This document shows, piece after piece, positions 1 through 45,916 of a stretch of DNA of 64,000 bases. The position numbers and the translations under genes were made by a program. Under the pieces are notes generated by a model that was given only the letters and a program-made list of their open reading frames with translations, did no database searches and was not told where the DNA came from. Position 1 is the first letter of the stretch. Each line of letters opens with the position of its first letter. Location of the stretch: NCBI GenBank assembly GCA_023055505.1, contig JALIRH010000003.1, positions 36,396,842-36,460,841 on the forward strand, in the 5' to 3' direction. Origin of the DNA: Callipepla californica brunnescens (lineage: Eukaryota; Chordata; Aves; Galliformes; Odontophoridae).

Positions 1-1739
1 CACGAAAAAGGCAAAGATGAGAAAGTGTAGTCAGAACCACTGTGCTTAGGAGAGAGGAAATGCAGAAATGCACACTTTAGGAGCAGGAAGGAGATCAGAA
101 GAATGGAAGGGCTCGGTGAAGGTGCTGAATGGCGTCCAGCTGATAGCAGCAGGGCTTCCCTGGTAGCTGTGCTCATAGAATCACTTTGCAAAGAAACATT
201 TTTGTTATGGTACAAATGTGTGAAAGTGCTTCAGAACAGAGGAATACATTCCCATTCATAATAGTGGAAATACATTCAAATCTGGGAAGCGAAAGGAGTT
301 ACAAAGGCGTTCATGAAGTAAAAGAGCCAAAGTTAAAGTAAATGGAGCCAAGTTTGTCAGTGGCTCATTCCTTGGGATTGCTCGGTCTGTGTTCACTGCA
401 GGGCTGTGGCAGAGCTGTCGCTGAGCCTTCTGCACTAAGCTGCACAAATGGTGAAGCTTCAGCTTCTACCATTAGCCCGCGCTTATCCTGCTGATCTGAG
501 AACCTTCCAGCTCGGTGCCAGTGAAAGCTTTCTTCTTCTGAGAGCTGGTAAGTTTAGGGCATGGTTCCTCTTCCTTGTGAGAGCAGGAGGGAGTGGGCTG
601 TGCACTCTGAGACCTCCAGCTTTTGGCTCATCCTTTCCTTCTGGGGAGAAGCAGCAGAGGGGATGAGACAAGAATCTGATTACAAAGAGGAAGTGGTTCC
701 TGGTGGGTGCCTGCAGGGGCTGAGGAGCTGGGGTGCTGTGTTCTGTGGTTGGTGTGGTTACATCATTGAGGAAGCAGCTCAGAGGGTTGGAGTGGAATGA
801 GGTACAGAGTGTGTCACTGTGGCTGAGGGGGCTGCAAAGGGACTGCTACAGCTGACTGCCACAGCTGAAGGTCTGCCTCACTTCCATAGTCTTGCAGGCA
901 TATATAGGTACTCTAGCACCTATTTTAGGAATGTAGATTTGGCATATTACATAGATGCTATAAGTGTGTATATGAATATATACACAGAGAGATAACAGAA
1001 GTAGAACAGAATGACAACATTTCTCCCGATTTTCAAAATTAAAACCCATAACCTCTGTTGAATGGGCAGTGAATGGTATCTAAGGGGAAACAAAACGAGG
1101 AGTGAATGGAGTCCTGGCTCTGGCTGTGGGGCACAGAGAGCACCACGTGGGGTCAGTGAGCACCGAGTGCAGCTCTCCTACAGACACCTAGGAGTGGGAC
1201 ACACGATTCCGTGATTCTATGATTTGCCTTTTTGAAATTCATGAATGCTTTAATTCAAAGAAAGTCACTGTTCTGCAATCAGCTGTGCTCCATGTGATTC
1301 GGTTCATTAAGAAGCTATGCTGGCGTTTCGTAACCAACCACTGAGGGCTGCACAGAGAAACTGAGGCTTTACCACACGTCGTTTCCTTAAGCATTATCTA
1401 TCTCAAGACTTTTTTTTTTCATTACAGCGTTTCAAACGGAGAATAATCAAGACATCGAAATACCGTATCCTTTCTAAACACCATATCCTTTCAAAATACT
1501 TATGCAGTAGCCCTCACCGCGATCCCGATGATCTAACAGAACAACGTGAATCCCCTCGGGACGAGCTGCTGCCCTCTCCACGGCAGCGCTACGAGGTGTG
1601 ACGGGGCTGCGGGAGCACAGCTCCGCGATGCAGCCGCCACCACGGCCCCGAGCTCCTCCCGCCCCGGCAGCGGGCCGAGGTTCAGACCCGCGAGGAGGAG
1701 GAAAACCGCGGCGAGCCGAGCCGAGCCGAGCCGACCCAC
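1..1739 (-). other. QPCT: QPCT intron 1 (part)
   Basis: Non-coding sequence downstream (minus strand) of the QPCT exon 1 donor. No further QPCT exon is recognisable, so intron 1 extends beyond the left edge. A short CR1-like tail (gattccgtgattctatgatt) lies near 1205-1225. Otherwise I see nothing supportable. Confidence 0.5.
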
Positions 1740-2010
1740 CTTCTGCTGCGTCCAGCCCGCGTCGCTCTGCCAGCCCTGCGCCGGGAGCAGGCAAGCGACG
1801 GCGGCGGCCGCGAGGCAGAGCGCCCCGGCCAGCCCCGCCATCCCCAGCTCTGCGGCGGGGCGGAGGACACGGGCAGCGCCGGGGAGGCAGCGCCGGAGGC
1901 TGGGCGGGAGGGAAGGAGGGACGGAGGGAGGCGGCACCGGGCTCCTCCCGGCCGCGGCCCCGCCACGAGGTTCGGAGGGGTCGGGCTGAACGGGGCTCGG
2001 AGCGGCGTGA
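1540..2010 (-). promoter_or_regulatory. QPCT: CpG island at QPCT promoter / first exon
   Basis: This stretch is GC-rich with dense CG dinucleotides, unlike the AT-rich flanks. It covers the signal-peptide exon and about 170 bp upstream of its ATG. I see no TATA box at a convincing distance. Open frames on both strands here (up to about 240 codons) are explained by GC richness, apart from the 34-codon exon. Confidence 0.6.
1740..1841 (-). CDS. QPCT: QPCT exon 1 (glutaminyl-peptide cyclotransferase), signal-peptide exon, partial gene
   Basis: This exon encodes 34 residues, beginning MAGLAGALCL and ending WTQQK, followed on the minus strand by a clean AAG|GTGGGT donor. The first 22 or so residues form a classical signal peptide: a small N-region, an Ala/Leu/Val/Cys core, then AQG. 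Human QPCT exon 1 likewise starts MAG and ends at an EEK boundary after a signal peptide. QPCT is a secreted/Golgi zinc-dependent enzyme that cyclises N-terminal Gln to pyroglutamate. Catalytic exons are absent and should lie left of the window. The ATG sits in a CpG island, and divergent orientation next to PRKD3 is the conserved vertebrate order. The name rests mainly on synteny plus exon shape, because signal peptides carry little family signal. Confidence 0.72.
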
Positions 2011-2011
2011 C

Positions 2012-2101
2012 CTAGCTGTAGGTGTCCCAGTTCGTTGCGGGGGAGCTGGGCCAGGTGGCCTTCAAGGGTCCCTTCCGGCTCTGACGGTTCCGTGATTCTG
2101 G
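2012..2101 (+). repeat. CR1 LINE 3' end fragment
   Basis: The sequence runs through the CR1 tail block (ggccttcaagggtcccttcc) and ends in gttccgtgattctg. Sense orientation is on the plus strand. It directly abuts the upstream side of the QPCT CpG island. Confidence 0.7.
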
Positions 2102-2334
2102 GAAAAGAGGTGCCGAGGTGAAATGTTGCAGCAGGTCGATTGAGATGGTGAAAGCAAGCAGGCGAGCTTCTCTGCACAGCAGTCCTTTGGGTCAGGAGGT
2201 ATTGCTGTCCTCGGTCTGCGCTCTCGTACAAAACATCTGACCTATGCATCACAGCAAGTCTCCAATTATTGCATTATTCTTAACGCTCGGGCAACATTAG
2301 TGCTCAGAGGGCGTTCAGGTTGGCTGTCAGGATA

Positions 2335-2527
2335 AGAGTCTTCACCAGGCAGTGGGCGGGCACTGACACAGACTCCCCAGGGCGGTGAGCACGGCCCCCA
2401 ACCCTGCGGGAGAATAAGGAGTGTGTGCACAATGCTCCCAGTTACATGGGCTCATTTTTGGACAGTTCTGTGTGGAGGCAGGAGTTGGACTTGATGATCC
2501 TTACTCAGGGTATTCTATGATTCTGCA
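2335..2527 (+). repeat. CR1 LINE 3' end fragment (degraded)
   Basis: Contains ctccccagggcggtgagcac, then the strong tail block ggagttggacttgatgatcc and the terminal attctatgattctg. Divergent 5' part. Confidence 0.7.
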
Positions 2528-3079
2528 ACTGCACAACTGAAAGGAAAAAAAAAGCCAAAATGAAAGCAGAAATTAAGAAGGGAAGGGGAGCCATCCTCTT
2601 GCTGCGCTCTTCAGCCTGATCCTGAGACACCGTGTCCTGAAGTGCAGCATGGCAAGCATTCAAAGAGCCGGTGAGGCTAACAGCAGAGAAGCACAGCCAT
2701 TTGTCTGTTTGCAGATCTTTGAACCAGATCCATGTTTTCCTAGAAAAGCTGGTGGCTCCGCTGCCCGGCGGACAGATGGACTCGCTGCAGCTGACAGCCG
2801 TACTGCTGAGTCAGCACCCTTGTAAGGGGATACCAAGAATGTGGCTGTAACCGAGGTTTCGTAGATGGGGAAATAACAAGTTAGTGTAGAGGAATGCCAT
2901 TTTCCACACAGAATTCCATACCTCATCTTTGTTCGCAAATTGTTCCAAATCACTGCTGTGGAGGGAGAAGCGGGCAATCATCTGATCACCAAGAAAGAGC
3001 AGCGTGGGTTACAAAGAGTGGCAGCAGCCTCTCAGCCAAAAGCCCACCGACCCAAGCGACAGCGATCTGAGAGAGATTC

Positions 3080-3245
3080 AGGTCGGGTATCAGGAAAGAT
3101 TTCTTTGCTAGAAGAGCGGTCAGGCATTGGAATGGGCTCCTGGGGAGGTGCTGCAGTCATCGTCCCTGCAGGTGTTCAAGAAACATTTATACGTGGTACT
3201 AAGGGATGTGGCTTAGTGGGGAAACATTGGTGGTAGTTTCATAAA
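3080..3245 (+). repeat. CR1 LINE fragment
   Basis: Matches the CR1 ORF2 C-terminal/3' region: ggaaagatttctttgctaga, then ggaatgggctcctggggagg, then gatgtggcttagtgggga. The terminal ATTCTATG repeat is missing. Confidence 0.75.
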
Positions 3246-6200
3246 GGGATCAAACAGGATGTTCTTAAGCTTTTTTTTTCCCCCTTCTCCCCCACCCCCC
3301 TCTCCAATCACTGAAGCAGTCCTGTGCTCACTGCTATGGCAGCTGGGGGAGGGAGGGAGGGAAGCAGCAGCCCTTCCTGTGCTTTCAGAGCAGCTCTACA
3401 AAGAGTGAAATGAGGAGAATTTGTATGAAAGTATTTAGGCAGGGGGCATGCGATGGCGGCAGCTGGGAAACTGTTTTTTGTTAAAATACGAGTGCAATTG
3501 TTCAAGGTCATTGACCTGGATGTCTCAGCACAGAAGCTGAGAAGGAATAGGGACAGTACTCAGTGATTTTGCTGCCCAATTCACTGCGATCTGCCCTGAC
3601 AGCAATTCTGAAGACCTCTCTGTCCTCCCATTTGATTCCCCAGTGTCCCCTGTCTAACAGTTCATAGAAGACTGAGGGGACAAAAAGCAGTAATAAACAA
3701 AAGCATAGCATAAATCAGAGCAGATCCCAGCTGCAAAGTGAATTATGTAACTTCTTTAGAAAATAGTACAAAAGTTAAAAAGAAAAGATAAGTAATGAGC
3801 ATTTTGTTTTCCAGCGATTTGTAACAGAGAAATGCATTGTTTAGCCCTGCTCCATACTGCCAAATTGGAAAGGCATCAGTGCTCTCTTTATTTTATTCAT
3901 TTATTTATTAACTTGCAATTCAAACAGATGTGGCCAGGTATCAGTCAGAGAATGTATATGTATATATAGGAAGAAAAACAAGCATTACCTGTGAAAACAC
4001 AGTCTTTGCACTGCTTCTTTCCTGCACCCAGGCTGATGTGACAGTGCCATCTGCTGAGGCCCGGGAGCACAGCTGGCAGCAGCAGCACGACTGGAGCTGT
4101 CTGATGCTCGGCTCTTGCAGCTAACAGGCAGGGTGAGGAGGTTCCATGTGCCTCGTTGTGTTTCCAGTCCAGCTAATATTTCGTGCTCGAGGTGGGTTGT
4201 GCAGGCTGAGATTTCCAGTGTCTGACGGCTGTAGCAAAGGTGGTGTGGCCGGTGCCACAGGGAGCCTGAAGGCCCGAGTGCATCCTCAGGGCCTGAGCTG
4301 CTGTGCTGATCGAAGGCATGATTCCACCATTTTGAAGCCTGTACTCAACTGTTCACTGTTTCTTTGGAGGTGGATTTTAGGACTAAGTTCAGCTGAGGGC
4401 TCTAACCGAGACGATGAGGTAATTCATCCACATTGCAGGATTTTATCCAAACCAAACCTGAGCTCCTAATTCTTTTTCGGTTCTCCTATAGCGGTGGGGT
4501 AGAGGGGAAAGAGACTGCGGACTGCAACAACAGTTAAATATACAGGGTGTGGGGTGGTGGGGGAAAGAAAACCTCTTTCTGCAGTCACTTCTGGTAGGTC
4601 TTGCAGATCTTGCACAGGCACATTTGCTATGCAAGCTCAGTGTCAAAAGTAGTGAAAAATAACCATGGCAGTATAGGCTTGTGGAATTTCTCAGACAAAT
4701 GCACCAGTCAGCTCTCCTAGGACATTGCCTTCTTTGTAACCAAGATAGATGATGTTCCACGCATCAGATTGGTGCATAGAAATGAATACATTAAGTTTCC
4801 ATTTGCTGACACAGTGCTATAGAAGTAATCTCAAACCAGGAAAAAAAAAAAAAGGATGTGTTTGTGGAGTTAAAAAGCCATTGTTCTGAATGCAGCTTTT
4901 CTATGTTACAGACAGTGACCTGTGTAGAATGAGAAAGTGGGGTTTGAAAAAGTAAATACAGTGTTTAGTTGCCCGTATTTCCTGTCATCTTGCATCTATA
5001 GGAGATAGCAATTAGCGAAGTGCAGCTGCGTTCAGCAGGGAAAGCTCTCCGCAGTGAAAACAAGCTCTGAGACTGATGTGGGCTCTGAAAAAGATGAAGG
5101 ACTTCAATGAGTTGCACAGGAAATCACTAATTATGAGAGTTGCAAGCATTTAACAGAACAGTTGTGTCAGTTGGCACAGCCGGGGCTGCTGCTGCTGTAA
5201 TGCTGTGCTACATGAGCACGCAGGCTCCTCTGGGCACAGACACAGCTGTATGTGCTTCTCTATATATAGCTGCTGACATGCAAAGCTGCTTTCAGATGTG
5301 TTTTGCTCAGAGGTCTTTGCAAACAGAGCGTTTTTGGATGCTCCAGGAGTGTCTGTTTAGTAGAAAGTGCCGTTGTGTGAAAACTTCAAACTGCTTGCTT
5401 TGTTTTGATGGACGCTTTCCCGTGTTCTATAATAAATTGATTTTAACTAATCCATCTTCTGTTCTCATCTATGAAAAAGCAGATATTATGGCTTAGAGCA
5501 GCAGATTAAATGTCTCCAACTGCGGATGGAGACCATATAATCACCGCGGATGATACAAAGCTGAGCTTCTCCGCAAAGAAGTATAATCGCCGCGCAGCGG
5601 CTGCGGTAATTCCTGATGTCCATCTGGTAGTGTCCACAAATGGCTGCTGTGGGGCTGTTACTCAGATTGAGAGGTTTTAAACGCCCTGCAGCACGACTCC
5701 TTGCTGTGCTACACATCGGGACTCACGCTGGGGGAGGCGTGTGGGAGTCCCACTCCAGGAGGAAGAGGGAAACGAAGACTGCTCGGTTATCTGGTGCCGA
5801 ACTTTGGCCAGAACATCCTTTATTCGTGGAATAGCCTCCATTAAAAAGTCCCAGGGTGTTTTTCAGCATTTGAAACCGGTTAAAAGCAGAATCGGCGCTT
5901 CGCTGCTCCAGTTCTGGTTAAAAGCACTTCCAGAGGTGCAGGAGCGCCGCTGCTAACGGGCGAAGCAGAGGAGGCGGCAGCTCCCCGCCGGGGCACGGAG
6001 CGCAGCGCGGGGCCTCACCCGCGCCGAGCCGTTCGGAGCCGCCAGCTCAGCGCGGCGGCGGCGCGATCCGGTGACACACTAGGTCAAGCATTTCCTGTGC
6101 GGAGCCGAAGCGCCGAGGCCGCGGGGCTGAGCCGCGCCAGCAGCCGCCCGGAAAGGTGAAGAGAAAGCGGGCGCGGATGGAAGGGCGGGAACGGCGTGAG

Positions 6201-6368
6201 GCCGCAGTGCGGCACGGCGGGAGCCGAGGGGACCGCGGGCGCCGAGCCGTCCCGTTAGCGGCTCCGGGCTGCCGCCGCCGCCGCCACGGGTGAGGAAAGT
6301 AACGGAAACTCTGTCGGGCGGAGCGCGCATGCGCCCCGCTGGCGGGGCGAGGGTGGGTGGGGGGGAGA

Positions 6369-6383
6369 GCCGGGGGCTGTAGT
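6369..6383 (-). promoter_or_regulatory. ZNF143/GFY-like half motif, inverted
   Basis: On the minus strand this reads ACTACAGCCCCCGGC, a weaker copy of the motif at 6425-6442 and in opposite orientation, about 40 bp away. Confidence 0.4.
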
Positions 6384-6424
6384 TCTCCTCCTCGCGGCGC
6401 TCCGGGCTGCGGTGGGCTCGCGGG

Positions 6425-6442
6425 ACTACAGCTCCCGGCAGC
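6425..6442 (+). promoter_or_regulatory. ZNF143/GFY-like promoter motif
   Basis: ACTACAGCTCCCGGCAGC closely resembles the ACTACAnnTCCCAGnnnnC element found in many vertebrate CpG-island promoters and bound by ZNF143 or the GFY complex. An inverted partner lies at 6369-6383. Binding is inferred. Confidence 0.55.
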
Positions 6443-6568
6443 CCCCGCGTCGCAGCCCGGCCCGGGCGGCTCCGGTGCGTGCGGGGAGAGCCGCGGGGCT
6501 GCGCGGCGGGGGAGATGCGTGCGGGGCGGCTGCGGCCCTGGGGCGGGCGGCGTGCGGCGGCGCGGCAG
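6440..6568 (+). other. PRKD3: Candidate PRKD3 5' untranslated exon 1
   Basis: A strong donor (cgcggcag|gtgagg) at 6568/6569 in the CpG island fits the end of a non-coding first exon. The 5' boundary is a guess and needs transcript start data. Confidence 0.4.
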
Positions 6569-7352
6569 GTGAGGGCGCGGGGAGCGGCGGGACGGAGCGG
6601 CGGGGGCCGGGAGCGGGGCCGCCGTGCCGGGGAAGGGCGGAGGCGGACTCGGAAAGTTCCTGTCGGGAGCCGCGCTTGTGGTAAATGCACTTATAGCGGT
6701 CCTGCGAGGAAGGCGTCCCCGTGCTTTCGCTGCGTGTTTGGGCTGCTTTGCGTCCGGTTAATTTTAGCAGGGCACAGCCGTTAATTGTCTCGCATCGTGC
6801 TGCTTTCCCGTGTCGTGCGGTGTTGGTTAGGTGTTGCTCGTTTTCGGCTCGGCCCCTGAGGCTTGGGGGTTTTCTGGCTTTGGTGTCTGTGAGCGCAAAA
6901 GTAAGTCATCTTCAAGCAAGACTGAAGGCTCTGTGAAGCTGCTTGGTTGAGGAAAGTACCTCAGTGCTGCAGCTGCTGCCCTTATTCTCTTCCTGTTTAT
7001 GTCCTTCATGGGTACCCCGGTTAACGTGCTCTTCAGGGCACGAGTGTCCTTTTCAGGTGTCTTTGCCAGCAGCCCAGCAGCTCCTGGGCGTTTGCAGATG
7101 TTGCTTTGTAGATGCCTGTGCTGAAAGGCCAGAAGGTGTCAGTTTGTTCTCTCTTCTGGAGCCTCATTAGGAATGTTGGTCGCCGTTTCCTTCCAGTGCT
7201 GCAGTTCACGTAGCCCTGCTTCTGTATGCACCTTTCTGAAAGCGGTGGCACTGAGTTGTTGAGCTGTTGTTACGTTGGTGAATAGGAGGAGTGCGTAACC
7301 TGTTATACGGAGTGCTTTACCAGTTATCAGCCGTAGCTCTAATGAGAAGAGA

Positions 7353-7633
7353 ACTGTGGAATCACAGAACAGTTTTAGTTGGAAGGGACCTCAAAGCCCA
7401 CCCAGCCCCAACCCCATGCTGTGGACAGGGCTACCACCACCAGCTTGGGTGTCCCATCCAACCCGGCCTTGAGTGCCTCCAGGCATTGGGTACCCACAGC
7501 TTTGCCATCACATCTCTGCCCTCTGAATAAACAGTCTCCCTTTGGCACATAACCTAAATCTCCCCTCTTCTAGTTTACCATTCCCCCTTGTCCTATCACT
7601 GTCACCCTCTGTAAACACTCGGTTTCCCTCCTG
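7353..7633 (-). repeat. CR1 LINE fragment
   Basis: Plus strand shows the inverted CR1 3' end: aatcacagaacagttttagt, then gttggaagggacct and conserved ORF2 C-terminal blocks through ccctcctgtgacgg. Minus-strand element, truncated at its 5' end. Confidence 0.85.
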
Positions 7634-8673
7634 TGACGGGTTATATTGCACGTGATAAACCGACACCCCTATTCCAAAATTTCATTTCATTTGATTGTAA
7701 TAATAATTTCTCTTATTTATTTATTTTTGTTAAGTATTTTTTGTACTTCAGGGAATGAAAAATATTCAGGCTTAGTGATTTTGAAGTCCCCGATGGTTCC
7801 ACACTTCTTGAAAAACGAAGTGCTGCACAGTATCTCTCTATGTGGACCATATACAGATAATTATTTTCCTGTGTGAAGAAGTTGCATGGGCAATCTGAAG
7901 ATGTTTATTTTTGAGCATCTCTGTCACATTTGGCAAGTTAATAAGCGTGATTCACAGTCCTGGTTAATTAACCTGTTTTGACTCAACTAAGCAAAAATAG
8001 ATGAGTAGTTGGAAACATATGACGTGACCTAGCACTACAGGGTAAATATGACGGGGTTCTTTGGTGCATTTAAACTGCTGATCCCATAGCTAAAAATCAA
8101 TGCACTGCCAAATGTATTGAAGTGCAAATGTGACTCGCTTCGGGTCCACGTACAGTTGTCGGCAGATGTGTTTGAGCATTTGACTTGCCAGTGCTTGAAG
8201 TGCTGGCTCAATCGGCACAGCATCTTGTAGCGAGTAGTTGGTGTCTGTGGCCATGAAACACACAGAAATCCAGGATTCAGTTGTGAAGTGATTTACTTTA
8301 AAAGGCTGTGGCAGACTTCCATTGTAATCACACAAGTAAGCATTAAGTGTTATTTTCCAAATGAACTGATGTTCTACTGCACGCTATGCGAATTCTCCTG
8401 TAGTTAGTGTTTGTGCAAGATGTTTTTTGGAATACAAGTTTTAGAGTACGTTCTACGTACAGGTTTTCTGAGCCTTGGCGTTATGGTTTTTTGATGTTTC
8501 CATGCATTTAACAAATTTGCTTCCTTACCAACAGCTCTGCATATGCCTACAGAGCAGAGCTGTGGTTTACCCCACTTATTTTTTTTCTGCTTTTATTCTT
8601 TTCTGCTCTGATAAATTCCAGTACCTGAAGGGGGACTACAGGAAAACTGGGGAGGGAATTTTTTATACGCAGG

Positions 8674-8948
8674 TAGCGATAAGGTGAGGGGAAATAGTTT
8701 TAAACTGGAAGAGGGTAGTTTTAGATTAGATATTAGGAAGAAATTCTTTACTGTAAGGGTGGTGAGACATTGGAACAGATTGCCCAGTGAGGTTGGGGAT
8801 GCCCCCTACCTGGAAGCATTCAAGGCCAGGCTGGATGGAGCTGTCAGCAGCCTGGTCTGGAGGGAGGTGTCCCTGCCTATAGCAGGGGGTTGGAACTAGA
8901 TGATCTTAAGGGTCCCTTCCAAACCAAACCACACCACTCTATGATTCT
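8674..8948 (+). repeat. CR1 LINE 3' fragment with ORF2 C-terminal remnant
   Basis: An open stretch at 8684-8899 encodes the familiar CR1 ORF2 C-terminus (RKKFFTVRVVRHWNRLP). It is followed by the gatgatcttaagggtccctt tail and the terminal tatgattcta. 5' truncated and relatively well preserved. Confidence 0.9.
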
Positions 8949-9184
8949 AAATTGCTTCTAATTAAAAGATGTGATAATGGATTGGGCAGCATGAAGTCTG
9001 GTTTGTTTTGTGTATCACACAGTGTAAGAAGACCTGATTTCAAAATGTAAGTAGAAAATATTATGCTAACATACCCTGGGTTTGAGCAAATGGAGTCGGT
9101 GATTCTTCTGCTTCAAAGCAGAGTTAATGGCAATGCAACTTTTTGCATCTCGTGTGAAATAACTGTATCTTTTTTTCCCTACAG

Positions 9185-9926
9185 GCAGAGTACAACATTT
9201 CAAAATGCTGGAGGTTATTTGGGTGAATTTAGAGATTACATTTAACGTGCTTGTGTCTTCAGAAATTCTTCTCCTGCATTTCATGGGCTAAAACATTTCA
9301 TGAAGATGAAGTTGGATACCTTCGTTGATCTCCAAGTTAACCATGTCCTGTGAGCTCAGACATCTTCTGTAGAAGGAGGAGATTCATTGGACACGCGGAC
9401 TTCGTTGTTGCCTGAGGATACCTTTCTCCTTTTTTTTTTCATTCTGAAAGACTATCTGCATGAAGATGGATTTGCATTTAGCATGCAGTCTGTGGAGTTA
9501 GATGAGAGAGGACGCTGTTAACGAATGACCAACGTTTGTTTCCATCTGCATTTCCAGGTGTTTTTTTTTTTGTTTTAATTTTTAACACAAAAATGAAGGA
9601 CAAGTATAAAACAACAGAGCTGGTGGATTGCTCTGAGGCCTTTATGTAAGTCTCTGTTGTCTGGACCTGGTGCTAAAGGAAAGCAATCTGCTTCTGATCA
9701 GCTGATTGTGGCTGTGGAAAGAGAACCTTGAAACTGAAGCAACTTCCATCTTCTGGCTTGTGCATAGTGAAAGGGAAATGAACATATTTTATTGGTCAGG
9801 GGGATTTTACTGAACTGAAGAAAGGGAAAGCTAGCTTATCCTTGTTTTAATTTCAACCCAAGAACCGACCACATTGTTCTTAGAATTTGACTACTAGGGA
9901 GATCTCGGCAGTTTAAATCAAGTCAG
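9185..9926 (+). other. PRKD3: Possible PRKD3 5' UTR sequence upstream of the start codon
   Basis: A good acceptor ends at 9184, and a second (tccatctgcatttccag) ends near 9558. A GTAAGT donor lies at about 9646, and an acceptor (acattgttcttag) ends at 9883, 43 bp before the ATG. So the leader may be one long exon running into coding exon 1, or separate short exons (9559-9645 and 9884 onward). The long form would carry several upstream ATGs. Confidence 0.4.

Positions 9927-45916
<35,990 letters not shown>

Larger units (their letters stand above)
2102..5944. other. QPCT-PRKD3 intergenic region
   Basis: Between the two CpG islands. It holds CR1 fragments (listed separately), a pyrimidine run near 3270-3305 and short A-runs near 4842-4854. 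No open frame here has recognisable similarity or splice context. It could hold enhancers or non-coding transcripts, but nothing in the sequence lets me call one. Confidence 0.5.
5945..6690 (+). promoter_or_regulatory. PRKD3: CpG island, probable PRKD3 promoter
   Basis: A dense CG-rich block with a CCG run near 6271-6285 and GC boxes such as ggggcgggcgg near 6540-6550. No TATA box is evident. It is the only island between QPCT and the PRKD3 start codon, so it is the likely start site of PRKD3, with the ATG about 3.4 kb downstream after one or more untranslated exons. Two inverted ZNF143/GFY-like sites occur inside it (6369-6383 and 6425-6442). Confidence 0.75.
6569..9184 (+). other. PRKD3: Likely PRKD3 5' UTR intron
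   Basis: AT-richer sequence between the island donor and a good acceptor (tttttttccctacag) ending at 9184. Two CR1 pieces in opposite orientation lie inside it (7353-7633 minus, 8674-8948 plus). No coding exon is visible. Confidence 0.4.

Noticed and set aside
1533..2252. 239-codon minus-strand open frame over the QPCT island
   Set aside because: Only the 34-codon segment from the signal-peptide ATG to the AAG|GTGGGT donor is supported. The rest is GC-rich leader, intron and CR1 sequence.
4842..4854. A-run in the intergenic region as a processed-pseudogene tail
   Set aside because: No coding similarity precedes it and no target-site duplication is visible.
6079..6690. 203-codon minus-strand open frame in the PRKD3 CpG island
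   Set aside because: Arg/Pro/Ala-rich composition throughout, as expected from CG-rich DNA, with no recognisable domain and no splice context.
8684..8899. 71-codon open frame resembling a conserved protein
   Set aside because: It is the C-terminus of CR1 ORF2 (RKKFFTVRVVRHW), not a host gene.
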